Positions 50,961 to 59,592 of a stretch of DNA of 64,000 bases are shown here, one piece after another (the first letter of the stretch is position 1; each line of letters begins with the position of its first letter). The DNA lies in contig NZ_JAKWBF010000017.1 of NCBI RefSeq assembly GCF_022513585.1, forward strand, positions 47,609-111,608, read 5' to 3'. Position numbers and translations under genes: made by a program. A model generated the notes under the pieces. That model ran no database searches, was not told the DNA's origin, and saw only the letters and a program-made list of their open reading frames with translations. This stretch comes from Gordonia gummivorans. GTDB lineage: Bacteria > Actinomycetota > Actinomycetes > Mycobacteriales > Mycobacteriaceae.

Positions 50961-52237
50961 AGCGGCTCGAAGGTGTCGTACGTCCGTATGCCTGGGGGTC
51001 TCGGACGGCGATTGCGGCGATGCAGGGCCGCTCGGTGCCCTCGGCTCATCCCGAGGCCGAACTCTGGTTCGGTTCGCACCCCGCGGGTTCCGCGCGGTGT
51101 CTGGGGCCCGACGATTCGGTCGAGTCCGATCCGCCGACCGACCTACTGACGGCAATCAGCGCCAATCCCGTTGCGGCGCTGGGTGAGTCAAGTGTGGCCG
51201 CGTTCGGAGACCGGCTGCCATTCCTTCTGAAGGTACTCGCGGCCGACGAGCCGTTGTCACTGCAGGCGCACCCATCCGCAGAGCAGGCTCGGGAAGGATT
51301 CGAGCACGAGAACGCACGTGGACTGGGCCTCGACGCGCGCGATCGCAATTATCGTGACCCCTGGCACAAGCCGGAACTGATCGTCGCGGTCACACCCTTT
51401 GACGCGCTCGCCGGCTTTCGGGATCCGCACCACACCATTCGGTTGCTGCGTGAGCTACAGGTCAGCGAACTCGATCCCTACCTGGGTATGCTTGTCGGTC
51501 AACCGGATTCGGAAGGTCTGCGCGCGCTCTTCACCACGTGGCTGACCCTGCCGGAATCCGCGATCAAGCTCCTCATCCCGGCGGTGCTGGCCGGTGCGAT
51601 CGCCCAGCTGGGTAACAAGTCGACGGATTTCTCCGCCGAGTTGCGCACGGTGCTGGAACTCGGTGAGTCCTATCCGCTCGATCCTGGCGTGCTGGCGTCG
51701 TTGTTGCTCAATCGGGTTCACCTGGAGCCGGGTGAGGGCGTGTACCTGCCCGCCGGCAACCTGCACGCCTATCTGAGCGGCACCGGTGTGGAGATCATGG
51801 CGAACTCCGACAACGTGCTGCGCGGAGGCCTGACGCCCAAACACATCGACGTACCGGAATTGCTGCGGGTGCTCGACTTCACGCCGGTGGACATCGGTGA
51901 CCTGTCGCCGAGTATCCGAACCGTCGGCGCCGAACGCGTCTATCTCACACCGGCCGACGAGTTTCGGTTGTCTCGTGTGGAGTTGGACGGAACCGGTCTG
52001 CATCGTGCGTCGTCGATCTCCTTCGACATGCCGGGACCGCAGATCCTGGCGGTCCTGAGCGGGACGGTCGAGGTGCGGCCACCCGAGGGCCCGGCCCTGA
52101 CCATTCCCGCGGGGCAGGCGGCATGGATTTCCGACGCCGACCCGGACGTCGTGGTCCGGGCGGCCTCGTCGCGGGCAGTCTTCTTCCGCGCGTTGGTACC
52201 CGTCGCGGTCAACGCCCAAGCGGTGGTGACGACTTAA
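50957..52237 (+). CDS. manA: Mannose-6-phosphate isomerase, class I
   Basis: 426 residues, cupin fold. VVRPYAWGSRTAIAAMQG, AELWFGSHPAGSA, LPFLLKVLAADEPLSLQAHPS (zinc ligands Gln/His), DPWHKPELIVAVTPF, and YLPAGNLHAYLSGTGVEIMANSDN (split: YLPAGNLHAYLSG, VEIMANSDNVLRGG). Interconverts fructose-6-phosphate and mannose-6-phosphate, feeding GDP-mannose for lipomannan, PIMs and protein mannosylation. Coupled to the TobH-like gene. Confidence 0.95.
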   Translation: MKRLEGVVRPYAWGSRTAIAAMQGRSVPSAHPEAELWFGSHPAGSARCLGPDDSVESDPPTDLLTAISANPVAALGESSVAAFGDRLPFLLKVLAADEPLSLQAHPSAEQAREGFEHENARGLGLDARDRNYRDPWHKPELIVAVTPFDALAGFRDPHHTIRLLRELQVSELDPYLGMLVGQPDSEGLRALFTTWLTLPESAIKLLIPAVLAGAIAQLGNKSTDFSAELRTVLELGESYPLDPGVLASLLLNRVHLEPGEGVYLPAGNLHAYLSGTGVEIMANSDNVLRGGLTPKHIDVPELLRVLDFTPVDIGDLSPSIRTVGAERVYLTPADEFRLSRVELDGTGLHRASSISFDMPGPQILAVLSGTVEVRPPEGPALTIPAGQAAWISDADPDVVVRAASSRAVFFRALVPVAVNAQAVVTT

Positions 52238-52253
52238 AGGTCCGGTGGCCCGG

Positions 52254-54011
52254 TCAGTGCGCCACCGGTGCGATCGGCCCGGGGTGGGCGCCGATCAACC
52301 TCCACTCGTCCGGTGTCGCGACCATCGTGATGTCCAACTCAGACGTGGGTGTCGTCAACGTTATGCAATGGGGTGCACGGGGATTCTGCTGCAGGGTGAG
52401 TGTTGCGTCGCCGACGGGAGGAACACCGACACCGGGCGGTAGCGCGGTGACGACGGTGACACCTGGAGGCGTCTGTGGCCGTGGCACCCCGTCGACGACG
52501 ACCATGATCGCCGGCCCCCGTGGCCGAGACTGGTCGGACGCCAGGCCGAAGGCACTCCGATCTCCGACTGCCGCCATCGCGGGTGCCCATCGGTGCGCAC
52601 GATCGGTGTAGACGACCACCGAGACCCCGATTGCGACCGCTCGCAGCAGAACCTGGACGAGGAACGTGAGATCGGCGGCGATGATCACCGACGGAATATC
52701 CGGTCCGGCAACGCGCATCGCGACGGCTCGCCCAGATCGGTCGGCGCCGATGAGCTGTCCGCAGCCGGTCACGGACAGCTTCAGTGACCGCAGCGCGGCG
52801 AGGGCTGCGTCACCGTGCAGGGTCGCGATGTTTCGGTCCAGATGAGCGGGTTTGGCGATGGGGAGGCTGAGTGCCAGCGCATCGAATTGCCTGCCGTCGA
52901 GCGGGCGCAGTGCGTGGGGCCACGGTGTATGAGGCCACTGTGCGCTGTTGGCGCCGGTCTCGCCGACCCGCGCGAAGCCCGCGACCTCGACCTCGTCGCC
53001 GCTGCGGCGCATCCGTACCGTCACCGTCGTCGATACCGCGGATGCGACCCAGAAGTCACGCAGTCCGGCGAGCATGGCGGGGTCGATGGCGCCGGTCCGC
53101 ATTCGCAGCGCGCCGAGGGACACCGAACGCCAGTCCTCGGCGGCCGATTCCAGCGGCGCGCCATCCAGTAGTTGGCTGCCGGCCGCGGTGATCTCGGCGG
53201 CCGAGAGCACCGTTGCGTGCAGGCCGTGTTCGGTGAGACGAGCGGCGACGCGTCGGGTGGCGGTCGTCGCAGTGCGAAGTGCGCCGATCGCGCCCCCGCC
53301 TCGACGGGCAACGGCATCGGGACAGTCCAGCGGATCGAGCCGCAGGACGACGAAGGTCGATCGTCGTGCGATCGCCGGCAGGGGGCCCAGGGTGCGTAGG
53401 TAGGTGGCGGTGACCGGGCCGGTGCCATGGGCACGCATGCTGTGGCTGATCACATCGATCGACCGCAGTCGGATGTCGTAGGTCTGTACGCATGCCGCCA
53501 GGACGTCGAAGGGGATCAGTTGACCGGTCTCGGTGCGCGGGTCGGCCCCGTTCGGGGTGAGGAAGGTGGGCTCGTGGCCCCCCGGCTCGACCCTGATCAT
53601 CGTCACCAATGTCCTTGCGACCCAGCGGGCACCGATGACGTCGGCTGTCGGTGCCGTCGGCTTCGCCCGGCCGGAGGAGGCCGGGATGTCGAACGGTGCC
53701 GGGGCCAGGTCGGCAATTGTCCGACGCCACCGAGACCAGCGAAATGACAGCCTGCGGTGCAGCCGCTGCGCGATCGAGCCGTCGGTTCCCACGGGAACCA
53801 CGCCCAGCGATGCGACGAGAGCGAGCGCCATCGCCGCGATTCCCCAGGGATTGCCGATGACCGCCCACACGATGAGGCCGCCGGCGAGAACGGCTTCGAT
53901 CAGCACGACGGACGCCAGACCCATACGCGGACCCGTGCCGGACTCACGGCGCCGGACCGTGTCCACGGTCGGGGAGCGTCGCGTCCCGATGTCGGTCTGC
54001 CGTGTGAGCAT
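52254..54011 (-). CDS. eccE: Type VII secretion protein EccE
   Basis: 585 residues from ATG 54011, AGGGGG 5 nt upstream. Two N-terminal transmembrane helices (about 31-75: MGLASVVLIEAVLAGG, IAAMALALVASLGVV), a charged linker, then a large domain typical of EccE (WVARTLVTMIRVEPGG, GQLIPFDVLAACVQTYDIRLRSIDVI split across). EccE is a peripheral membrane-complex subunit of ESX secretion systems. It is divergent from eccB, and no eccC, eccD, mycP or WXG100 genes are within the window. Confidence 0.82.
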   Translation of the reverse strand: MLTRQTDIGTRRSPTVDTVRRRESGTGPRMGLASVVLIEAVLAGGLIVWAVIGNPWGIAAMALALVASLGVVPVGTDGSIAQRLHRRLSFRWSRWRRTIADLAPAPFDIPASSGRAKPTAPTADVIGARWVARTLVTMIRVEPGGHEPTFLTPNGADPRTETGQLIPFDVLAACVQTYDIRLRSIDVISHSMRAHGTGPVTATYLRTLGPLPAIARRSTFVVLRLDPLDCPDAVARRGGGAIGALRTATTATRRVAARLTEHGLHATVLSAAEITAAGSQLLDGAPLESAAEDWRSVSLGALRMRTGAIDPAMLAGLRDFWVASAVSTTVTVRMRRSGDEVEVAGFARVGETGANSAQWPHTPWPHALRPLDGRQFDALALSLPIAKPAHLDRNIATLHGDAALAALRSLKLSVTGCGQLIGADRSGRAVAMRVAGPDIPSVIIAADLTFLVQVLLRAVAIGVSVVVYTDRAHRWAPAMAAVGDRSAFGLASDQSRPRGPAIMVVVDGVPRPQTPPGVTVVTALPPGVGVPPVGDATLTLQQNPRAPHCITLTTPTSELDITMVATPDEWRLIGAHPGPIAPVAH

Positions 54012-54182
54012 CACAGCCCCCTTTGATGTCGCGATAGATGCCGCCCGATCCGGTGACGCGATTGCCGGCCGGTGGAGACTCGCCGAGTGCGCGTGAATCT
54101 TTCGGTTACGCTACTACCGCTGGAGCGGTCCGGATCTTCTGTGATCACAGCGGGGATCGAGTTCGTGGGAATCGGGGGATCG

Positions 54183-55673
54183 ATGGCGCGTCAGCTGACG
54201 ACAAAGGCCCAAGTCAACGGGTACCGCTTTCTGCTGAGGCGGCTCGAGCACGCGCTCGTCCGACGCGACGTCCGGATGCTGCACGATCCGATGCGCTCCC
54301 AGTTGCAGGCATTGGTGGTCGGGACGGTCCTGGGCCTGCTGTTGCTCGGAGGCTGCGGAATCTGGGGATTGATTCGTCCGCAGGGTTCGGTCGGTGATGC
54401 CAAGATCGTGATGAGCAAGAGCGCCGGCGCCATGTACGTCATCGTCGATGACACTCTGCATCCCGTGCTCAATCTGGCCTCGGCGCGCCTCATCGCCGGC
54501 ACAAACGCATCGCCGACGTCGGTGAGCGACAAGAAACTCGCCGACTATCCGCGTGGCCCACTGCTGGGCATTCCAGGGGCACCGGACGCACTTCCCGGTC
54601 CCGCCGGGGCCGACTCGACGTGGACGGTGTGTGACTCCTCGACGTCCTCGCGATACTCGGTCGGCGAATCCGTCGATCTCACCGTCATCGGCACGCGGCC
54701 CGAGCTGGGCGACGCGAGCCGGCAGGTCACCGCCGACGACGCTGTCCTGGTGTCGTCTGGCGGTGCGACGTACCTGGTGTACCAGATCGAGCGGGACGGC
54801 CAATGGATGCCGGTGCGTGCATCCGTCGACACCGCGAGTGTTCCCGTCATGCGTGCGCTCGGACTCGAGGGTGCGACCCCACGTCAGATGAGTGCCGGGC
54901 TCCTGAACACCTTCCCGCTGGCGGAACCGATCACCGTGCCGGTCATCCCGAATTCGGGCCGCCCCGGCGCCGTGGACATTCCCGGTGCGATGGTGGGTTC
55001 GGTCGTCAAATCGGTTGGGCTCGATGATGATACGACCTATCACGTCGTTCTCTCCGATGGCATACAGAAGATCAGCGAGGCGACGGCCGAGATCGTTCGG
55101 CTTGCCGACCGAGATGGGACGACGCCGGTGATCGCGGTGGCACCGGGCCGACTCGCCAGCATGCCGACCTCGAATACACTCGCGGTACAAGACTTTCCGC
55201 GTCGAGCGCCGAATCTTCTTGGTGTCGCCACCAATCCGACGCTGTGCCGGTCGTGGTCACGAGACACCGATGAGCCACACGCGACAACGGCGCTGCTCGC
55301 CGGCCACGGATTGCCGCTCGCATCGAACGCGACGCCGGTGCGGCTGACCACCGCCGACGGGCCGGGCCCGGGCGTCGATCAGGTGTATCTGCGTCCCGGT
55401 AGTGGCGCCTACATTCGTGTCACCGGCAACGAAATCGACAGCGTACGAGCCGAATCGGCCTTCTACGTCAGCGACGCCGGGGTGCGCTTCGGCGTGGCAG
55501 ACGCGGCGACCGGCGCGGTTCTGGGGCTTGGCGACAAGCCGCGTCCGGCGCCGTGGGCAGTGGTGTCGTTACTGACGCCAGGGCCGACGCTGTCGCGTCA
55601 GGCTGCCTTGGTCTCGCACGACGGCATCGCTCCCGACCCCGACGCCGCCGTGGTGAACCCGCCCGAGAATTGA
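54183..55673 (+). CDS. eccB: Type VII secretion protein EccB
   Basis: 496 residues. The start MARQLTTKAQVNGYRFLLRR, one transmembrane helix near 43-63, then the periplasmic EccB repeats: LHPVLNLASARLIAG, PRGPLLGIPGAPDALPG, WTVCDS...ETLC-type Cys pair (CDSSTS, TLCRSW) and the end PGPTLSRQAALVSHDG. EccB anchors the ESX core complex in the periplasm. Divergent from eccE with a 170-bp shared upstream region. The rest of the core complex is not in this window. Confidence 0.92.
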   Translation: MARQLTTKAQVNGYRFLLRRLEHALVRRDVRMLHDPMRSQLQALVVGTVLGLLLLGGCGIWGLIRPQGSVGDAKIVMSKSAGAMYVIVDDTLHPVLNLASARLIAGTNASPTSVSDKKLADYPRGPLLGIPGAPDALPGPAGADSTWTVCDSSTSSRYSVGESVDLTVIGTRPELGDASRQVTADDAVLVSSGGATYLVYQIERDGQWMPVRASVDTASVPVMRALGLEGATPRQMSAGLLNTFPLAEPITVPVIPNSGRPGAVDIPGAMVGSVVKSVGLDDDTTYHVVLSDGIQKISEATAEIVRLADRDGTTPVIAVAPGRLASMPTSNTLAVQDFPRRAPNLLGVATNPTLCRSWSRDTDEPHATTALLAGHGLPLASNATPVRLTTADGPGPGVDQVYLRPGSGAYIRVTGNEIDSVRAESAFYVSDAGVRFGVADAATGAVLGLGDKPRPAPWAVVSLLTPGPTLSRQAALVSHDGIAPDPDAAVVNPPEN

Positions 55674-55718
55674 CGGGGCCGCGACTCATGCGCCGCCCTG
55701 GCCTCAGGGAGGTCACGA

Positions 55719-56879
55719 TCAGGAGGTGAGCGGTCCGCCCACGATGTTGCCGACGATGCCGCGGATGATGTTGGTGCCGTCTTCGGTGCGGAGTTCGTCG
55801 TACCAGGCCGCAGTCTTTTCCGGGTCCTTGCCGTGCGTGACGTCGCATCGCTTGCGGGCGCGCAGCACGAGTTCCCCTGCACGCTCGGTCCGTCCGGCTT
55901 CGTACGCGGCGAGTGCCGCATAGACGTCGTCGGGATTGTCGCGGAACGAGAACTGCAGGGCCACGGCATCTTCCATTGCCGAGCAGCCACCTTGGCCGAT
56001 GTCCGGTGTGGTGTTGTGCGCGGCGTCGCCGAGGACCGCCACCCGTCCCTTGACCCAGGTGTGGAACGGGTCGAGATCCAAGATCTCGACGCGATTGGTG
56101 GTGGCCGGGTCGAGGGTGGCGATCAGCTTCTGTACGCCCGGGGCCCAGTCGCCGAACTCCTCGGCGAGAACCTCCCGAGCGGTGCCCCTTTCGAACGGGG
56201 TGCCTTCGGGCATCGGTACGTCGAAGAAGAAGTAGAAACGGTTGTCGGCGATCGGCATGACGGACACGCGTTTGTGGTCGCCGACATAGGTGGTCCACTC
56301 GGTGGCCGGGCCGATCTCGTCGTCGACGGTGACCAGACCGTTGAAGTTGACGTAGCCGGCATACCGGCGATCGACGGGACCGCCGAGCACATACTCGCGG
56401 GTCAGCGACTTGGCGCCGTCGGCGCCGATGACGATGTCGCCGGAATCGGTGGTGCCATCGGCGAATTCGACGGTCGCGGCGTCCTGTCCGTCACTGACCG
56501 ACACCATCTTCTTACCGAATCGGATGTCATCGAGACCGTAGGCCTCCATCAGCATCAGCTGCAGTTCGGCGCGTGCCACGGGGTACGGGCGCTGCCCGAC
56601 CTCGTCGATGAGGGGCTGCATGCTGAAGCGGCACATCGTGTCACCGGTGAAGGCGTCGACGTAGCTCATGGTGTCGACGATGCCCCCAAGTGCCGCGGTC
56701 TCGGCTTCGAGGCCGAGGTGATTGAGGCATTTGACGCCGTTGGACCACACCGAGATCGCGGCGCCGACCGGCTTGTTCTCGGTGACCTGTTCGTAGACGA
56801 CGACATCGATCCCGAGTTGTTTGAGTCCGATGGCGGCACTCAGACCGCCCATACCGGCACCGATGATCACAGCCTTCAC
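55719..56879 (-). CDS. hpxO: FAD-dependent urate hydroxylase (HpxO type)
   Basis: 386 residues from GTG 56879, GAGAGG 8 nt upstream. FAD site GAGMGGLSAAIGLKQ, VGAAISVWSNGVKCLNHLG, second motif GADGAKSLTREYVLG, YAGYVNFNGLV, RFYFFFDVPMPEGTPF, DPATTNRVEI, GRVAVLGDAAHNTTPDIGQG and HGKDPEKTAAWYDELR follow HpxO of Klebsiella nearly motif for motif. HpxO uses NADH and O2 to convert urate to 5-hydroxyisourate. It probably lies under the TetR regulator encoded upstream on the same strand. Confidence 0.9.
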   Translation of the reverse strand: MKAVIIGAGMGGLSAAIGLKQLGIDVVVYEQVTENKPVGAAISVWSNGVKCLNHLGLEAETAALGGIVDTMSYVDAFTGDTMCRFSMQPLIDEVGQRPYPVARAELQLMLMEAYGLDDIRFGKKMVSVSDGQDAATVEFADGTTDSGDIVIGADGAKSLTREYVLGGPVDRRYAGYVNFNGLVTVDDEIGPATEWTTYVGDHKRVSVMPIADNRFYFFFDVPMPEGTPFERGTAREVLAEEFGDWAPGVQKLIATLDPATTNRVEILDLDPFHTWVKGRVAVLGDAAHNTTPDIGQGGCSAMEDAVALQFSFRDNPDDVYAALAAYEAGRTERAGELVLRARKRCDVTHGKDPEKTAAWYDELRTEDGTNIIRGIVGNIVGGPLTS

Positions 56880-56966
56880 GGGTCGATCCTCTCTGCACGT
56901 ACTTTCGCCGACCTGTTGTTCAGGCTAGGACCGATCGGGCGTCGGCGCGCGTCGAGCGATGGTGGC

Positions 56967-57593
56967 TCAAGCGGGCCCGACGCCGGAGACGAGCGTCACG
57001 ACCATGCGTTGCCATTGTGCGGCAATGGTGTTCACGTCGATTCCGAGGTCGTGCATGAGATGTTTGACGGCACTCGCCGCGAGGGGCGCCTGTACTGCCA
57101 CCGACAAGACGTCGACCTGATCGGTGAAGCCCAGCTGCCGGAGCAGGATCTGTACGTGCTGGGTCGACGCGCGCCACACCGGGTGGCTCATGAAGTCATC
57201 GCTTGCCGCACCTGCTTCGAGGAGGATGTCGAGGTGGTCGGCGGTCATCTTGAGTCGGGCGCGACCGTAGGCGAGAAGGCGCTCGAGTGGGGGCGCGCCG
57301 GGGCCGAGGGGTTCGGGTCCGGACAGAAATGCCTGCTGGATCTCCGATTCGGAATGGTCGAGGAGCGCGAGCATCAGCCCTGTCCGGCTGCCGAATCTGC
57401 GGAACACGGTGCCCTTGCCCACGCCCGCCTCGCGCGCGACCGCGTCCATCGTCACCGCGGCAGCGCCGTGGTTGTCGATGAGGTTCTTCGCGGCAGCAAG
57501 CAATAGCCGGCGGTTCCGGGCGGCATCGGCACGCTCGGTCTCACGGCCGGTGAGACGAATGGGGATGGGCATGCCCTCAGGGCTGTTCGACAC
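56967..57593 (-). CDS. TetR-family transcriptional regulator
   Basis: 208 residues from GTG 57593 (an ATG at 57572 would give 201). N-terminal helix-turn-helix: LIDNHGAAAVTMDAVAREAG then VGKGTVFRRFGSRTGLMLAL. The ligand domain contains a possible pocket (LEAGAASDDFMSHPVW). It lies between hpxO (same strand, 87 bp downstream) and the divergent FMN reductase. Two palindromes in the divergent gap are candidate operators, one covering its own start codon, so autoregulation is likely. Confidence 0.88.
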   Translation of the reverse strand: MSNSPEGMPIPIRLTGRETERADAARNRRLLLAAAKNLIDNHGAAAVTMDAVAREAGVGKGTVFRRFGSRTGLMLALLDHSESEIQQAFLSGPEPLGPGAPPLERLLAYGRARLKMTADHLDILLEAGAASDDFMSHPVWRASTQHVQILLRQLGFTDQVDVLSVAVQAPLAASAVKHLMHDLGIDVNTIAAQWQRMVVTLVSGVGPA

Positions 57594-57600
57594 GTGTCGA
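57587..57600. promoter_or_regulatory. Palindrome over tetR start
   Basis: TCGACACGTGTCGA is a perfect 14-bp palindrome overlapping the GTG start of the tetR gene. A half site (GCGTGTCGAAC) recurs at about 57656 next to the FMN reductase gene. Candidate TetR operator. Confidence 0.5.
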
Positions 57601-57631
57601 GCCTAACTCTTGACGCTGAGAGGAAATTAAT

Positions 57632-57645
57632 CGGACCCTGGTCCG
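57632..57645. promoter_or_regulatory. Palindromic candidate TetR operator
   Basis: CGGACCCTGGTCCG: six-base arms with a CT spacer, in the middle of the divergent tetR/FMN-reductase region, a usual size and place for a TetR-dimer site. Confidence 0.6.
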
Positions 57646-57678
57646 GTTGATGTACGCGTGTCGAACGAGAGGATTGTG

Positions 57679-58248
57679 ATGTCGGATCGAGTGGTCGAAT
57701 TGGTGGCGCTGGTGGGAAGTCTCCGCGAAGCGTCGATCAATCGGCGGCTGGCGCAGCTGGCCGCGGAGAACGCTCCGGGTGGGGTCCATGTCACGGTGGT
57801 CGACGATCTGGGAACGCTGCCGTTCTACAGCGAAGACGTCGACCCCGCGTCGGCCGACGATACCGAGCTTGATGCGGGTGTCGCCCGTCTGCGCGGCGTG
57901 GTCGGTGGGGCCGACGGCGTGTTGATCGTCACACCGGAGTACAACGGGACGATCCCCGCCGCGCTGAAGAACGCCATCGACTGGTTGTCGAGGCCCTACG
58001 GCAGTGGCGCACTCCAGGGGAAGCCGGTCGGCGTGATCGGCGCAGCGCTGGGTCGGTACGCCGGGACCTGGTCGCGCGAGGACACCCGCAAGTCCGTCGG
58101 CATCGCCGGCGGCCGGGTGATCGAGGATGTGGAGCTCGGAGTCCAGACGTCGGCGCTGCCCGACGCGGGTGTCGAGGATCCGGCGCTCGTCGAGCAGGTT
58201 GTCGTCGCCGTCAACCGCCTCGTGGACGAGGTCGCTGTCAGAGCGTGA
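57679..58248 (+). CDS. NAD(P)H-dependent FMN reductase (flavodoxin-like)
   Basis: 189 residues from ATG 57679 (GAGAGG 6 nt upstream); a GTG at 57658 is possible. LVGSLREASINRRLAQLAAE, VDDLGTLPFYSED, LIVTPEYNGTIPAALKNAID, LSRPYGSGALQGKPVGVIGA are the NADPH-dependent FMN reductase signatures (phosphate-binding GS.R..S.N and PEYNG). It reduces flavin or quinones. Divergent from tetR and thus probably repressed by it; could supply reduced flavin or detoxify quinones. Confidence 0.88.
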   Translation: MSDRVVELVALVGSLREASINRRLAQLAAENAPGGVHVTVVDDLGTLPFYSEDVDPASADDTELDAGVARLRGVVGGADGVLIVTPEYNGTIPAALKNAIDWLSRPYGSGALQGKPVGVIGAALGRYAGTWSREDTRKSVGIAGGRVIEDVELGVQTSALPDAGVEDPALVEQVVVAVNRLVDEVAVRA

Positions 58249-58263
58249 CTTGATTTGGTCTCA

Positions 58264-58298
58264 CCGCCCCCGAACGCGAGTGCGCTCGGGGGCGGTTT
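58264..58298 (+). terminator. Intrinsic terminator after FMN reductase
   Basis: CCGCCCCCGA pairs with TCGGGGGCGG (58286-58295) and is followed by TTTCC, 15 bp past the stop. Confidence 0.75.
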
Positions 58299-58308
58299 CC
58301 GTTGCGGG

Positions 58309-58383
58309 CTGTGGATGGATCGGGTCGGATCTGTGGACTGTCGGTGCCATGTTGTGGACTGGCATGGGACAGCGTTGTGGACG
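58309..58383. promoter_or_regulatory. Cluster of four TGTGGAY motifs (DnaA-box-like)
   Basis: CTGTGGATG (58309), CTGTGGACT (58331), TTGTGGACT (58352) and TTGTGGACG (58375) are spaced 21-23 bp, and TTATTCACA follows at 58447. Each resembles one strand of a DnaA box (TGTGGAtAA), with mismatches. The regular spacing of two helical turns suggests a protein-binding array upstream of the nrd operon. Confidence 0.4.
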
Positions 58384-58450
58384 ACACGCCGGACACGCCG
58401 GACTTCACGATCGTGCATGCCCTGCGACCTGCGACTTTCATGAATGTTAT

Positions 58451-58466
58451 TCACAAGTTATTGTGG
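58451..58466. promoter_or_regulatory. NrdR box 1
   Basis: TCACAAGTTATTGTGG: CACAA/TTGTG arms around GTTA, matching the 16-bp NrdR box shape (acaCwAtATaTwGtgt). Confidence 0.75.
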
Positions 58467-58482
58467 TTGGCGGAAATGTCAG

Positions 58483-58498
58483 CCACTAGGTGTAGTGT
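58483..58498. promoter_or_regulatory. NrdR box 2
   Basis: CCACTAGGTGTAGTGT: CACTA/TAGTG arms. Its centre is 32 bp from that of box 1, three helical turns, the classical tandem spacing at NrdR-repressed ribonucleotide reductase promoters. Confidence 0.8.
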
Positions 58499-58668
58499 TT
58501 GGAACACCAGAGAGGCAGACGACGAGACGCTCGAAAATGGCTCGGAGACCACCTCAAAGATGGTGATCCAGATCACTATCTTCACGCTGGGAAAGTGCAC
58601 GTCACTGGCAGTTTTCCGACCACGAGATTCCACCGACAGCGAATACCGATATGAGGGAGAAGCTCCGA

Positions 58669-58902
58669 ATGGCCATCACCGTCTACACCAAGCCCGCCTG
58701 TGTCCAGTGCAACGCGACCTACAAGGCCCTCGACAAGCAGGGGCTGTCCTACGAGGTGGTCGACATCAGCCAGGATCCCGAGGCGCGTGACTATGTGATG
58801 GCGCTGGGCTACCTGCAGGCGCCGGTCGTCGTCGTCGGTGACGAGCACTGGTCGGGATTCCGCCCGGACCGCATCAAGGCACTCGCCACCAACGCCGCCT
58901 GA
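58669..58902 (+). CDS. nrdH: Glutaredoxin-like NrdH redoxin
   Basis: 77 residues from ATG 58669. ITVYTKPACVQCNATYKALD with the CVQC redox pair, then DYVMALGYLQAPVVV and HWSGFRPDRI typical of NrdH. It passes electrons from thioredoxin reductase to the class Ib ribonucleotide reductase. First gene after the two NrdR boxes, with about 170 bp of leader. Confidence 0.95.
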   Translation: MAITVYTKPACVQCNATYKALDKQGLSYEVVDISQDPEARDYVMALGYLQAPVVVVGDEHWSGFRPDRIKALATNAA

Positions 58903-59059
58903 GGTCGTTTGCTCGAACCGAGGTTCGCGACGACGGGACGGTCCGATTGGGGAAGTCGGAGTCATCCAAGCGCGTTGAACCTCTTGTCGTCACGGTTTGG
59001 GCCGCGGCGGCCCAGCTCGAAACGGATAGTTGGCCAGAGATGGGGATGGGAGGGTGATG

Positions 59060-59533
59060 ATGTCGGCAGCGCAGGCGCCGTTGGTCGTCTACTTCTCCTC
59101 GGTCTCGGAAAACACCCACCGCTTTGTCGTCAAACTCGGCCTGCGCGCCGAGCGCATCCCGTTGACCGATCGGGCCGGTGGGTTCACCGTCGACGAACCC
59201 TTCGTTCTGATCTGCCCGACCTACGGCGGACACAAGGCCACGGGCAAGCCGAGTGGTTTTGTGCCCAAGCAGGTCATCCGCTTTCTGAACGACCCACACA
59301 ACAGGTCGTTGATCCGTGGCGTGATCGCCGCGGGTAACACCAACTTCGGTGCCGAGTTCTGTCATGCCGGCGACATCATCTCGCGTAAATGCATGGTGCC
59401 CTACCTGTACCGATTCGAATTGATGGGCACGGCCGACGACGTCGATCGTGTCCGGGCCGGACTGGCTGAGTTCGCCGCTTCCGCGGCCTTCGCCGATCCG
59501 ACGAGCGCGCAGCTGACCGGCATGCCGGCCTGA
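59060..59533 (+). CDS. nrdI: Flavodoxin-like NrdI
   Basis: 157 residues; GGAGG lies 6 nt before ATG 59060 (ATG 59057 also possible). [20 protein letters not shown] binds FMN phosphate, then [32 protein letters not shown]. NrdI supplies superoxide or oxygen species to assemble the dimanganese tyrosyl-radical cofactor of NrdF. Confidence 0.95.
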   Translation: MSAAQAPLVVYFSSVSENTHRFVVKLGLRAERIPLTDRAGGFTVDEPFVLICPTYGGHKATGKPSGFVPKQVIRFLNDPHNRSLIRGVIAAGNTNFGAEFCHAGDIISRKCMVPYLYRFELMGTADDVDRVRAGLAEFAASAAFADPTSAQLTGMPA

Positions 59534-59592
59534 GTGTCAGACCCCATACCTATTCTTCTTCACACATAACGACCAAGCCCAGGAGTCTCTTC

